Shown: positions 1 to 8,633 of the stretch, piece after piece
Numbering within the stretch: the first letter of the stretch is position 1
Layout of the letters: each line of letters opens with the position of its first letter
Assembly (NCBI GenBank): GCA_002368175.1
Contig: AP018172.1
Span: 2,602,001-2,666,000, forward strand
Source of the DNA: Calothrix sp. NIES-2098
GTDB lineage: Bacteria > Cyanobacteriota > Cyanobacteriia > Cyanobacteriales > Nostocaceae
Direction: 5' to 3'
Length of the DNA: 64,000 bases
Notes under the pieces: generated by a model
Seen by the model: the letters and a program-made list of their open reading frames with translations, nothing else
Databases searched by the model: none
Told to the model about the DNA's origin: nothing
Translations under genes and position numbers: made by a program

Positions 1-373
1 TACCGTTACTAAATTTATCCAGAATAAATTTAACAGGCTTAGGCATACCTTTGGGTTTATCGCCAATGGCAAAATCGCCCAGCTTGGTTAAACTCATCAA
101 TTCTAAAGCCGACTCGAACGCTAGCCGGATGGGAATTTGGGAGATGCGATCGCGCAACCACAAAATCTGGTCATAATCAAATAGCAAGCTGCCAAAAAAG
201 ACATCAGCGTCTTGGAGTGCTGCTTCTACTTCCTGGCGCTTGGTGGTAATATCGCGATCGCTAAACACGCAAATATCTAACTCAGGACAGCGAGAGTTAG
301 CGACAAAGGCTGCTTTTCTATACAAGTCAGCGTTAAAGGATTCAAACCCAGCAATCAAGACGATGCGTTTCAT
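1..373 (-). CDS. Magnesium chelatase subunit H-like protein (ChlH/CobN family), N-terminal part
   Basis: The gene is cut by the left edge; only about 124 N-terminal residues are visible. The protein starts MKRIVLIAGFESFNADLYRK and continues with CPELDICVFSDRDITTKR and DADVFFGSLLFDYDQI. I recognise this as the start of the second, shorter-leader ChlH/CobN-type paralogue common in cyanobacteria, not the canonical ChlH that begins MFTHVKS. Family members are large (about 1,200-1,300 residues) and are the porphyrin- or cobyrinate-binding subunit of ATP-dependent Mg or Co chelatases. The ATG at 371-373 is the only sensible start. The 237 bp to the next gene must hold its promoter. Whether it works in chlorophyll or in cobalamin metabolism cannot be told from this fragment. 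Confidence 0.85.
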   Translation of the reverse strand, partial: MKRIVLIAGFESFNADLYRKAAFVANSRCPELDICVFSDRDITTKRQEVEAALQDADVFFGSLLFDYDQILWLRDRISQIPIRLAFESALELMSLTKLGDFAIGDKPKGMPKPVKFILDKFSNG

Positions 374-610
374 GCCCGTAAGCTACACAATATATCTTTA
401 TCTCGATCTTAAATCCCCTTTCCAGCTAAAACTGTAGACGCAGAATTTATTCTCATGTTTTACCTTTAACACACCTGCGTCCTGAAAATTGCTGACTTGT
501 CATGCGGAATTCTTACTCTCTATTCGCCACTTCCTTCAATTCTTTAGGCATTTGTGTCAAATAATACTCAGCACTGACAACTTCATAATTTTAGAATTGC
601 AAAATTATGT

Positions 611-2638
611 CTATCTTGGATGCCAAATGCGTGTATGCAGATTTAAATCCTCTACAATTCCCAATACCAAATTCATGTTTTCAAAATATTCCTGAAGCGG
701 AGCGAATCTTAAGGTACTCTTGTAGAGGTTGGGTTCAAATATTTCATTATCTACTAGCTGTTCAATAGCGATATAAATCATATCGTCTACAAAAGACAAA
801 TAAATATTTCTATTTGTCTTCTGACGAAACTTTATTATTTTTTCCATTAAACTAGTTGATAAAACATAACGTGCTTCTACTTGGTCATCAGCATAAACAG
901 TGAATAGTCTTGCAAATTCTGGGTCTTCTAGTTTAATTAACTGCTTTGTGCCATGATTAAGCGCATGAATATTGAGACTAATTGATTTTGGCTGCACAAT
1001 TGTTGCCGTTTTGACATTCTTGTTAAATTTCGCTTTGAAAAATATTCCCTTAAATACTACATTTGTCCGAGTAACTTCATTTCTTAAAATTTCTGATTCA
1101 AATTTTTTATAGTCAATATTTTTACCTTGCAAAATATTATTAAATAGATAGGGAGATAACTTAAAAAATCTAAATAATAGAAAACCTATATAAAAGGTAA
1201 ATGGTAAGAGAAACGTAAAAAAATATAAAATGCGTAAAATAGAAAATAAAAAATTTCTAAATGAATTAACGTCAATTATTGTGGCATCATTGTTACTCAT
1301 GAAAAATGTTATATCTAAAGGGTGAGTCCAATAATGCTTGAGTTGCAATTCGGCGTGAATATTAGAAAACCAAATATTCACACCGTTAACTTCACCTTCA
1401 ATATAATCATCTTGGATAATCTTGTTTGGTTTTAGCAATCCTTGGAATAATTGACTATGTTGAAAATAATTAAAGCTCTTGCTGATATTTTCTGAAGATA
1501 ATGTATTAATATATTTTAGATTTTTATTTTCATTAAAAAAAGTAAATATTTTTTCATTTATTTTAGATTTTAAGCCATGAGAAAAGGTTTCAAAAGCTGA
1601 ATTATAAAATAATATCCAAAGCCAAAATATAAATAAAAAAATTAATAAGTAATGGGCTAATACAATAATAAAAAGAAATGGTATAACAATATGTAGAGAG
1701 CCGATGTTAAAAAACCAAAAACCTAAATGACTGTCCGGCGTAAATTTAAGATCAGTTAAAATAATTGGGAAAGCCTTGATGAGCGCAAATCCCAGAAATA
1801 GAGCAATTATCTGAGAGACAATTACAGAGTATAAAACTTGTTTTCTTAGAGATTCTAAGGTTTTTAATTCATCGACAAGAGTTGTTTGACAAAATGTTTT
1901 AAATTCTTTGAGTGTTTTTGGTGTAAAAGTATCAATTTCTGATGCTTCTGGTAAATCTGAAACTTCTAGCTTGGCTGGGAATATTGCTTCTTCAGTATTG
2001 AGTGTTAATACTGGAGGTGTAAAATTATGTATGAATAGTTTTGTATATAACAGATGTCTAGCCCATTTTCTGATTGCTTCATACTGATGAATTAGCAATG
2101 GCTGACAAAGAGCGATCGCCCGATCTATTTGTCCATTTTCTTGATAAGCTTTTACTAGCCATTTATGTGCTTGTAAATATTGTTTAGTATTTGGGTCAGC
2201 ACCTTGGCAGAATTTCTCTAATTTTGCGATCGCTTCTGTATATTGTTTTTGAGTTAAGGCTTGATACCCAGCGGTTATTAATTCAGCAGCCTGTGCAGTA
2301 GTGAGCAAATCTTTTGAAAGATTGACAGAAGATTCTTCCTCAGTTAAGTTAGTCTCTGGAGATATCTGTCCAAGATAGTATTGTGCTAATACTCGTGTTA
2401 TGTGATATTCACTATTGCTTAATTCTTGGCATAAGTTCATCGCTTGTTGAGACATACCAGTGCAATGATATGCATCTAATAGTAATACCTGTGCATATAA
2501 ATATTCCTTTGTATTTGGTTCGACATTTTGGAGAAGATTTTCCAGTAATTTCAATGCTAAATTATAATTTTGATAATTCAACAAATTAATTATTGCGCTC
2601 AATATTTCTTTTATTTTTTCATTTGTCAATTTTGGCAT
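611..2638 (-). CDS. TPR-containing membrane protein with C-terminal DUF3137 domain
   Basis: 675 residues. The first ~190 residues are helical repeats resembling TPRs (for example ALKLLENLLQNVEPNTKEY and AIAKLEKFCQGADPNTKQY). A long hydrophobic region follows at about 265-345 with at least two membrane segments, then another pair near 440-470. The last ~150 residues match the DUF3137 signature: a VVFKGIFFKAKFN strand, PEFARLFTVYADDQVEARY, then SFVDDMIYIAI. DUF3137 genes are often next to lemA, and here a lemA-family gene lies only 9 bp upstream on the same strand, so the two probably form an operon. The molecular role of DUF3137 is unknown; the fused N-terminal TPR is a cyanobacterial elaboration. 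The base composition is notably AT-rich, like lemA. Confidence 0.75.
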   Translation of the reverse strand: MPKLTNEKIKEILSAIINLLNYQNYNLALKLLENLLQNVEPNTKEYLYAQVLLLDAYHCTGMSQQAMNLCQELSNSEYHITRVLAQYYLGQISPETNLTEEESSVNLSKDLLTTAQAAELITAGYQALTQKQYTEAIAKLEKFCQGADPNTKQYLQAHKWLVKAYQENGQIDRAIALCQPLLIHQYEAIRKWARHLLYTKLFIHNFTPPVLTLNTEEAIFPAKLEVSDLPEASEIDTFTPKTLKEFKTFCQTTLVDELKTLESLRKQVLYSVIVSQIIALFLGFALIKAFPIILTDLKFTPDSHLGFWFFNIGSLHIVIPFLFIIVLAHYLLIFLFIFWLWILFYNSAFETFSHGLKSKINEKIFTFFNENKNLKYINTLSSENISKSFNYFQHSQLFQGLLKPNKIIQDDYIEGEVNGVNIWFSNIHAELQLKHYWTHPLDITFFMSNNDATIIDVNSFRNFLFSILRILYFFTFLLPFTFYIGFLLFRFFKLSPYLFNNILQGKNIDYKKFESEILRNEVTRTNVVFKGIFFKAKFNKNVKTATIVQPKSISLNIHALNHGTKQLIKLEDPEFARLFTVYADDQVEARYVLSTSLMEKIIKFRQKTNRNIYLSFVDDMIYIAIEQLVDNEIFEPNLYKSTLRFAPLQEYFENMNLVLGIVEDLNLHTRIWHPR

Positions 2639-2647
2639 ATTTTAAAA

Positions 2648-3190
2648 TTAAATTTTAAAATTACTTTTAGTTTCTAAAGTAGCTTGAAAGTGTACTTTTA
2701 ATTTATACTTCATCCCCCAAGCTATTAAATTAGTAGGAAACATTTCTACAGCAGTATTATATTCAGTGACAGCAGTATTATAAAATCGTCTAGCCGCAGA
2801 AATTTGTTCTTCTACTTCATTCAATGAATATTGCAATTGCAGAAAATGTTGATTTGCTTTTAATTCTGGGTAAGCCTCCACTGCTATCAGAATCTTGTTT
2901 AGAACTTGAGTAATTTGCTCTTCTACAATAACTCGGCTATTTCCACTTAGCTTTTGAGAATTTGCTATAGTTCTAAGTCTACTAATTTCTGTTAATACTC
3001 TCTGCTCAAACTGCACATATATTTGAGCTACAGCTACTAAACTAGGAATCAAGTCACATCTTTTTTGTAGAAGCACATCAATCGTAGCAAAGGCGTTATC
3101 GACTTGGTTTTTCTTATAGATTAATTTGTTATACAAGGAAATAAATATAATCAACAATAAAAATAACGCACTTATTAGATAAACAAACAT
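2648..3190 (-). CDS. lemA: LemA family protein
   Basis: 180 residues, the usual size of LemA. It has one N-terminal membrane segment (about residues 3-20) followed by the family signature NQVDNAFATIDVLLQKRCDL IPSL and a long helical region ending with AARRFYNTAVTEYNTAVEMF P. LemA proteins are membrane-anchored helical bundles of unsettled function, linked to membrane or envelope processes. The ATG at 3188-3190 gives a clean N-in single-pass topology. It is the upstream gene of a pair with the DUF3137 gene (9 bp gap). Upstream 3191-3450 is AT-rich and should hold the promoter, but I cannot point to a clear -10/-35. Confidence 0.88.
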   Translation of the reverse strand: MFVYLISALFLLLIIFISLYNKLIYKKNQVDNAFATIDVLLQKRCDLIPSLVAVAQIYVQFEQRVLTEISRLRTIANSQKLSGNSRVIVEEQITQVLNKILIAVEAYPELKANQHFLQLQYSLNEVEEQISAARRFYNTAVTEYNTAVEMFPTNLIAWGMKYKLKVHFQATLETKSNFKI

Positions 3191-3450
3191 TCTTATTTGT
3201 TTAATTTCAATATTATTGAATTATGTTAACAATGATTTGTTCAATAAAACATGGTATATTTTCTGAACAATATTTTAAATTAGTAAAATTAATTCGGTAT
3301 AAATAAGGTCTATAATGTTGGTTCTTAAAATTGCCAAATTTATCTTCCTAATTTCTCAAAGAAGTTGGAGATTTTGCGTCTCAAATTCTTTGCTCTTCCC
3401 TCTACTAAGGGACGCATCTGGTGAATAGAGGGTTAGACCCTTCAATATAA

Positions 3451-3872
3451 GCGATCGCTGGGTTTAATTTGGGTTTGTCTTTGGAAAACTTCAATCGAGA
3501 ATATGACGCGCTGGGTGCTAATCGCAATGCCCGCAAACTGTATCAGACAATGGAACTTGATGCTAAAGTGCAAAATTGCAATGATAGAATGGAGCGTCTT
3601 TCGCAACCACAAGCGCCTGTAATTTCTCGGCGTGGGTTTTGGGGGTGGTGGCGGCGGTTGTGGCGTTGGGTTCGTCAGAAGAGGCAAAAGTAAAAGCTGT
3701 GGATTATGGAAAAAATGAAAGCGTCAGCTATACAAATGAGAATGGAGAAACTATTACTTGGTCTTTGCAGCAAGTGATAGATGTTAATTCAGTTTTGTAT
3801 GATGACATTGATTCATCTGAGGATGTTGTTGATTTATATACTCGACATTTTCGCAATTATGACGCTTATTGA
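3451..3872 (+). pseudogene. Small hypothetical membrane protein split by an apparent -1 frameshift
   Basis: Two overlapping frames look like one protein. Frame one (open from 3451, possible TTG at 3469) reads LENFNREYDALGANRNARKL and continues to SRRGFWG, then turns into an implausible Trp/Arg-rich tail. Switching back one base in the T4G5 run at 3637-3645 continues as VVAAVVALGSSEEAKVKA, a credible membrane segment. A polar tail with VSYTNENGETITWSL follows and ends DLYTRHFRNYDAY at 3872. So either an indel has broken the gene, or there is programmed slippage at the homopolymer, or there is a sequencing error. There is no ATG start in the first frame. I do not recognise the family. Confidence 0.4.
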
Positions 3873-3903
3873 TTGTTTAAGCCATTATTATCTCAAGAGT
3901 AAG

Positions 3904-3930
3904 TAAGGGCACAACAGTGTTGTGCCCTTA
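3904..3930. repeat. Perfect 12-bp palindromic hairpin (GGGCAC type)
   Basis: A perfect 12-bp stem (3904-3915 and 3919-3930) with a 3-nt loop AGT; the core reads AAGGGCACAAC. It lies 32 bp after the stop of the split small gene and 60 bp from the convergent DUF6887-like gene. It could act as a bidirectional terminator, but there is no T-tract on the + side. It resembles the palindromes at 4195-4255 and 62618-62638, so a dispersed repeat family is equally likely. Confidence 0.6.
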
Positions 3931-3990
3931 AGATAATCTGCTGTAAAACCTTGAATCGAAGCTTCTTTTTTTGCAATAAACCTCAATCTA

Positions 3991-4176
3991 TCAACTAGCT
4001 TGGCTAATACGCCGTTGTAATTCAATTTCAAATTCCTCATCAGTGCGAGCAATGACCTTTGGCCACTGGTCTAACCTGTCCATTAAAATATGAAATGCTT
4101 CGGTGTCCTGCGGGTGATACCTGACCCAATCTCTTAATTCATCATCTGACATTGCTTGATAATCAGGGTTAGTCAT
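3991..4176 (-). CDS. DUF6887-like small cyanobacterial protein
   Basis: 61 residues, starting MTNPDYQAMSDDELRDWVRY and continuing HPQDTEAFHILMDRL. This pattern, with 'PxFxxMSxxELRxYxxxHxxDxEAFxxxxDRL', is that of a very common small protein family in filamentous cyanobacteria (DUF6887 as I recall the name). Such genes often pair with a second small gene, sometimes discussed as toxin-antitoxin-like; here no partner is adjacent. The ATG is at 4174-4176. Function unknown. Confidence 0.7.
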   Translation of the reverse strand: MTNPDYQAMSDDELRDWVRYHPQDTEAFHILMDRLDQWPKVIARTDEEFEIELQRRISQAS

Positions 4177-4194
4177 GGAAATGTCACCTCATTA

Positions 4195-4255
4195 TAGGGG
4201 CACGGCACTAGTAAGTTATTGTATTTACCAGAATATTATGGATGCCGTGCCCCTA
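4195..4255. repeat. Inverted repeat, 13-bp arms around a 35-bp centre
   Basis: Arms 4195-4207 (TAGGGGCACGGCA) and 4243-4255 (TGCCGTGCCCCTA) are perfect reverse complements. The element fills the gap between the convergent ycf66 end side and the DUF6887-like gene start. It shares the GGGGCAC/GTGCCCC ends with palindromes at 3904 and 62618. It may be a small non-autonomous repeat; a regulatory hairpin is also possible. Confidence 0.6.
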
Positions 4256-4276
4256 CTAAGTATGGTTTGCCTCAAT

Positions 4277-5056
4277 TCAGCTAGGCTGATTATTAGGTGG
4301 TATTTGTTCTGGTGGTGCTTCCGCTGGGGGAGCAAGTACCGCATCCGGCGCGATTTCCTCGACAGGAATTGGTTCTTTATTCTCAGTCTCAGAATGTGCT
4401 TGTGCTGCTTCCACCAACTCCGGAGATGGGGGATTTGGTGGAATGACTTCTGGGATACTCTCAGTTGTTGCTTCCGTGTCAGTAGTGGTGACTACCTCAT
4501 CGGTCGGTTGTTCTGAGATGACAGTTGGAGACTCGGTATCAGCGATGGTGACTGCTTCTTCTACTGCGGTTTCTGTTGTAGCCGCAGTGTTGTCGATAAT
4601 TTCCACCAGAGACGAAGCTTTTGTTTTGGATGTTGCAGGTGCTTGTTTAGGAGTTTTTTGGAATTTACCTTTTACACCACTAAAGGTATTACCAATACCC
4701 TGCTGCAACTGAGCCAGCCGTTCTGGTAAAGACAACTTAGTAACCTGTTGCTGAATTGAAGTTTTTACAGCATCTGAACTGGGAACTGGTGTTTGTTGTG
4801 CCTTTGGTGTAACCTGCCGACGTAATGAGAAAGTTTGCCAGCCAAACCAACCCAAAAGAGCAACACTAGCTACATGACCCAGCAAAAGACCGCCATTAAT
4901 GCGTTGTGCAAAAACCCATAACATCAAAGCATAAAAAAGCCCTACACCACTCCAGATAAAATCATTCTTGCGATGGATTTCTGGGAAGAAGAAAGCTGCT
5001 AGATAAATGGCTAAACTACCAAGACCCACCGCCAAAGCTAGGACATATGCCAGCAT
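4277..5056 (-). CDS. ycf66: Ycf66 family protein
   Basis: 259 residues. The N-terminal ~85 residues hold three hydrophobic segments (MLAYVLALAVGLGSLAIYLA, then the FIWSGVGLFYALMLWVFAQ segment and the LLLGHVASVALLGWFGWQTF segment) that form the Ycf66 domain known from cyanobacteria and some plastids. The remainder is a long, low-complexity Pro/Glu/Thr/Ala-rich tail, presumably disordered. The function of Ycf66 is unknown. The ATG at 5054-5056 begins directly at the first membrane helix. It is divergent from gnd with 225 bp between them. Confidence 0.88.
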   Translation of the reverse strand: MLAYVLALAVGLGSLAIYLAAFFFPEIHRKNDFIWSGVGLFYALMLWVFAQRINGGLLLGHVASVALLGWFGWQTFSLRRQVTPKAQQTPVPSSDAVKTSIQQQVTKLSLPERLAQLQQGIGNTFSGVKGKFQKTPKQAPATSKTKASSLVEIIDNTAATTETAVEEAVTIADTESPTVISEQPTDEVVTTTDTEATTESIPEVIPPNPPSPELVEAAQAHSETENKEPIPVEEIAPDAVLAPPAEAPPEQIPPNNQPS

Positions 5057-5281
5057 TATTTGGTTACTCCTTACTGTGTCCTTTGACTAAGTATTTCACT
5101 TTTGCAAATTTTGCAAGGAAATTGTTGATTTAGATACAAATTAAAACTAATTATCTATGTTAGCTGTGTATCTTTGCGCCCTAGATTAACTCTTTCTTAA
5201 TGTCTTCTTTAGGAGAGAAGCGAAAATCTCGGACTACCCTTAAAGATAAAAGGATCTGCAAGAGTTAGCCAAACATAGTTT

Positions 5282-6712
5282 ATGACACTACAAAGCTTTG
5301 GTGTGATTGGTTTAGCCGTTATGGGCGAAAATATCGCTCTAAACGTCGAGCGTAATGGCTTCCCAATTGCAGTTTATAACCGTTCCAGAGAAAAAACCGA
5401 TGCCTTTATGGCGCAACGTGCGCCAGGGCGGAATGTCAAAGCCGCCTTTACCTTGGAAGAATTCGTCGCTGCACTAGAACGTCCCCGCAAAATCTTGGTG
5501 ATGGTGCAAGCTGGTAAGCCAGTAGATGCGGTAATCGCTCAACTCAGACCATTGCTAGATGAAGGCGATATTATTATCGACGGTGGCAACTCTTGGTTTG
5601 AAGATACAGAACGACGCACCCAAGAATTAGAGCCTGCTGGATTTCGATATATCGGTATGGGTGTGAGTGGTGGCGAAGAAGGCGCACTCAATGGCCCCTC
5701 ACTAATGCCTGGTGGTACAAAAAGCTCTTACGAGTATTTGTCACCAATTTTTAACAAAATTGCTGCCCAAGTCGATGACGGCCCTTGTGTAACTTACATT
5801 GGCCCTGGTGGTTCCGGTCACTACGTCAAAATGGTACACAACGGCATTGAGTATGGTGATATGCAGCTAATTGCTGAAGCCTACGATTTGCTGAAAAATG
5901 CCGCTGGACTTGACCACAATCAGTTGCACGAAGTGTTCAGTGAATGGAACACCACTGACGAACTCAATTCATTTTTGATTGAGATTACGTCTAATATTTT
6001 CCCCTACATTGACCCAGAGACAAATTTGCCTCTAGTCGATTTAATTGTTGACGCAGCAGGTCAAAAGGGAACCGGACGCTGGACTGTACAGACTGCATTA
6101 GAATTGGGAGTTTCTATTCCCACCATCACCGCCGCAGTTAATGCCCGGATTATCTCTTCAATTAAGGACGAACGGGTAGCTGCATCCAAAATTTTGACAG
6201 GGCCTAGTGGCAAGTATGATGGGCAAGTTAAGGACTTTGTAAATAAAGTCAGAGATGCCCTGTATTGCTCAAAAATCTGTTCTTACGCTCAAGGGATGGC
6301 GCTGCTATCTACAGCTTCAAAAACATATAATTGGAACTTGAATCTGAGCGAAATGGCGCGGATTTGGAAAGGTGGCTGTATTATTCGCGCTGGCTTCTTG
6401 AATAAGATTAAGAAGGCTTTTAACGAAAATCCAGCATTGCCTAACTTGCTGTTAGCCCCAGAATTTAAGCAAACAATTCTCGATAGACAAGCAGCTTGGC
6501 GCGAAGTAATCATGACAGCTGCAAAACTGGGTATTCCAGTGCCAGCATTTAGCGCATCTTTAGATTATTTTGACAGCTATCGCCGCGATCGCTTGCCACA
6601 AAACTTGACTCAAGCACAACGCGACTACTTCGGCGCGCATACATACCTGCGTATTGATAAGCCTGGAAGTTTCCATACCGAATGGGTTCCCATTGCTGAA
6701 GCTGGGAAGTAA
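5282..6712 (+). CDS. gnd: 6-phosphogluconate dehydrogenase (decarboxylating)
   Basis: 476 residues, the normal length for the long-chain enzyme. It oxidises and decarboxylates 6-phosphogluconate to ribulose 5-phosphate with NADP+, the last oxidative step of the pentose phosphate pathway. Visible motifs: Rossmann GLAVMGENIALNVERNGF, the IIDGGNSWFEDTERR loop, GVSGGEEGALNGPSLMPGG, and the active-site GPGGSGHYVKMVHNGIEYGD with the catalytic Lys. The C-terminal all-alpha domain ends with the substrate-binding DYFGAHTYLR. A perfect 11-bp terminator follows at 6749. The preceding pathway step, 6-phosphogluconolactonase, is at 56544-57266. Confidence 0.97.
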   Translation: MTLQSFGVIGLAVMGENIALNVERNGFPIAVYNRSREKTDAFMAQRAPGRNVKAAFTLEEFVAALERPRKILVMVQAGKPVDAVIAQLRPLLDEGDIIIDGGNSWFEDTERRTQELEPAGFRYIGMGVSGGEEGALNGPSLMPGGTKSSYEYLSPIFNKIAAQVDDGPCVTYIGPGGSGHYVKMVHNGIEYGDMQLIAEAYDLLKNAAGLDHNQLHEVFSEWNTTDELNSFLIEITSNIFPYIDPETNLPLVDLIVDAAGQKGTGRWTVQTALELGVSIPTITAAVNARIISSIKDERVAASKILTGPSGKYDGQVKDFVNKVRDALYCSKICSYAQGMALLSTASKTYNWNLNLSEMARIWKGGCIIRAGFLNKIKKAFNENPALPNLLLAPEFKQTILDRQAAWREVIMTAAKLGIPVPAFSASLDYFDSYRRDRLPQNLTQAQRDYFGAHTYLRIDKPGSFHTEWVPIAEAGK

Positions 6713-6748
6713 TCAACTTTCACCTTTCTAAATTCTTAGATTATTTTT

Positions 6749-6780
6749 AAGTGACTCTAATATCTAGAGTCACTTTTTTT
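6749..6780 (+). terminator. Rho-independent terminator of gnd
   Basis: A perfect 11-bp stem (6749-6759 AAGTGACTCTA with 6765-6775) and a 5-nt loop, followed by a run of T to 6780. It starts 36 bp after the gnd stop. Confidence 0.9.
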
Positions 6781-6823
6781 CATAATCATAAAGAAACAAA
6801 TATTATTCCACAGTTTACAAATT

Positions 6824-7092
6824 AGTAGTATTTGTAGGGTGGGCAATGGTAGCCCTGTCAAGGTGTATTGATGAAGAATTGGAATAGGCGATCGCCAACT
6901 CAAAAAATCATAGAGGAAGAGGAAATGTTGGATGCAATCTCGCGATTTGTGCAAGCAAGTCCAATGAGTGTAATAGTGCGAGGCTTAATGGAGAGAGTAG
7001 ACCCGCGCCACCGACATGTCTCAACTGCACGTCTTTTAGCCCAAGCAAAAAACTCACCTTGACAGGGCATTGCCCACCCTACAGATACTATT
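6824..7092. mobile_element. MITE-like element with inverted terminal repeats and a transposase N-terminal relic
   Basis: Left arm 6833-6865 and right arm 7055-7083 are reverse complements, except for a 4-nt insertion (GGTA) in the left arm; the shared core is TGTAGGGTGGGCAAT plus GCCCTGTCAAGGTG. With two mismatches the pairing extends to about 6824 and 7092. Inside, a + frame from ATG 6925 encodes MLDAISRFVQASPMSVIVRG, followed by LMERV. I recall this from the start of IS4-type cyanobacterial transposases; it then degrades (frame closes at 7062). So this is best read as a decayed IS or MITE-like relic about 270 bp long. I see no clear target-site duplication. The transposase assignment is from memory and needs a search. 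Confidence 0.5.
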
Positions 7093-7123
7093 ACAATCAA
7101 GTTGAGAATAGTTAATACTGACA

Positions 7124-7879
7124 ATGAACAATTCTATCCCCGCGATTATTTTTGACAATATCGAAAAAAGCTTTGGCTCCCTGAAAGTCCTCAAAGGAAT
7201 TACTGGTGAAATCAACCGGGGAGAAGTTGTTGCAGTGATTGGCTCTTCTGGCTGTGGTAAAAGCACTTTACTAAGATGCTTTAACCGTTTAGAAAGCATT
7301 AATTATGGGCGTTTAGTAGTCAATGGTATCGATATATCCCAGCCTACTATCAACTATAGTCAACTGCGACAACTTAGAACACAAGTAGGGATGGTTTTTC
7401 AGCAATTCAATTTATTTCCCCATCTCAGCGTGCTAGAAAATCTAACGCTGGCTCCGCGTAAAGTATTGGGAAAAACACCGAAAGAAAGTGCCCAATTGGC
7501 AGGATTGTATCTCGAAAAAGTGGGTCTTTTTGATAAAGCTTCTGCTTATCCCGAACAACTTTCAGGAGGACAAAAACAACGGGTAGCGATCGCTCGCAGT
7601 TTATGTATGAATCCGCAGATTATGCTATTTGATGAACCCACCAGCGCTTTAGACCCAGAACTGGTTGGCGAAGTTCTGCAAGTCATGCAGCAATTAGCGG
7701 CGGAGGGAATGACAATGGTAGTTGTCACCCATGAAATGCAATTTGCACGAGAAGTCGCACACCGGGTAATCTTCCTCGACCAAGGTCTGGTGGTAGAACA
7801 AGGTGTAGCGCATGAAGTTCTGACCCATCCCCAAAGCGATCGCCTGCGTACTTTCCTCAGTCGCCTGAAGGCTGTTTAA
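7124..7879 (+). CDS. Polar amino-acid ABC transporter ATP-binding protein (GlnQ-type)
   Basis: 251 residues. Walker A is GSSGCGKSTLLRCFNRLE, the Q-loop is QVGMVFQQFNLFPHLSV, the ABC signature is LSGGQKQRVAIARSL, Walker B is IMLFDEPTSALDPE and the H-loop is VVVTHEMQFAREVA. This set, including the FxxPHLxVLEN stretch, is typical of the polar amino-acid uptake (PAAT) group. It would energise uptake of amino acids across the cytoplasmic membrane. No permease or periplasmic binding protein gene is adjacent, so it is an orphan ATPase here. The mobile relic lies immediately upstream (31 bp), so its promoter may be partly within or next to that element. Confidence 0.92.
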   Translation: MNNSIPAIIFDNIEKSFGSLKVLKGITGEINRGEVVAVIGSSGCGKSTLLRCFNRLESINYGRLVVNGIDISQPTINYSQLRQLRTQVGMVFQQFNLFPHLSVLENLTLAPRKVLGKTPKESAQLAGLYLEKVGLFDKASAYPEQLSGGQKQRVAIARSLCMNPQIMLFDEPTSALDPELVGEVLQVMQQLAAEGMTMVVVTHEMQFAREVAHRVIFLDQGLVVEQGVAHEVLTHPQSDRLRTFLSRLKAV

Positions 7880-7908
7880 ACATCCCCAAAGCTGTGAGAG
7901 TTGAATTC

Positions 7909-8109
7909 TTAAAGATATTCGCGCAAAAACTCAAAAGGATCGTCTCCCCAACATGGTTCAGGGATCATCAACATCAGACTGCTGTTGATATCGGCTTCAA
8001 TTTCATCACTGTCTTCCCGATCGAATAGTTCGGTCATCACTTTCCAGTCCCGTTCTTCAAGGGAAGTAATTGATGGAGCATATATATGTAGATTTCCTTG
8101 ATAATTCAC
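7909..8109 (-). CDS. Hypothetical acidic small protein
   Basis: 66 residues from a GTG at 8107-8109. The sequence is acidic in the middle (ELFDREDSDEIEADINSS) and ends DDPFEFLREYL. It has no signal peptide or membrane segment, and I do not recognise it. It is convergent with the ABC ATPase gene (29 bp gap). It might be a fragment of a longer ancestral protein, as the GTG start has no clear ribosome binding site. Confidence 0.35.
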   Translation of the reverse strand: MNYQGNLHIYAPSITSLEERDWKVMTELFDREDSDEIEADINSSLMLMIPEPCWGDDPFEFLREYL

Positions 8110-8633
8110 GCGCTACATTTAGAGTTTATTATTGCTAAAAAATTATTCTTAAAGTTGATAAACAATCATATTCTAACTTGGACATTATACTTTAGCCGTA
8201 AATAATAATCCCAAAATTATTAGCGATCGCACTGTAATTAGAGCTAAATAAAATTATGGGTGTAACCCCCTAATAAATGCATCAACAAGATGATTAATTT
8301 AAGGGATTACACTATAGCAATCCTATCTAAATTGTGAGAATCAAAGCTCATTTCACCGTCAAACTGTAGTTTTACAAAATAAGTAGGGTGGAAAATGTCT
8401 ACTAAAACCTGGATACGGTGGGGATTTGTTGAGTCTAGGCGTCAATCTCTGGATGAAACTTAGTCCTGGTGATGTTCCACAAGATAGGTCAAAACCTCAC
8501 TAGCATTACCACAGAGAACAGCTGGAGAAAAATGGTATTGTATAAACTGCGAAAAACCATCTCTGTAGAAATCTGGTTATTGAACCATAAATAGCGATCG
8601 CTCAATTCTATATCATTAATTTTTCTTCTTTAA
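8110..8633. other. Intergenic region without a recognisable gene
   Basis: About 520 bp of AT-rich DNA. A + frame around 8394-8505 reads as a protein-like stretch (GYGGDLLSLGVNLWMKLSPG), but it has no start codon and ends after about 35 codons, so it may be a gene relic. HIP1 sites occur at 8223 and 8594. I see no terminator or RNA gene. Confidence 0.3.

Noticed and set aside
3442..3687. 81-residue proline-rich minus-strand ORF
   Set aside because: It is antisense to the split small gene; the proline run is the complement of the GGTGG run.
6900..7299. Minus-strand ORFs over the mobile relic and the start of the ABC ATPase gene
   Set aside because: One is the reverse of the inverted repeat element and the other is antisense to a clear gene.
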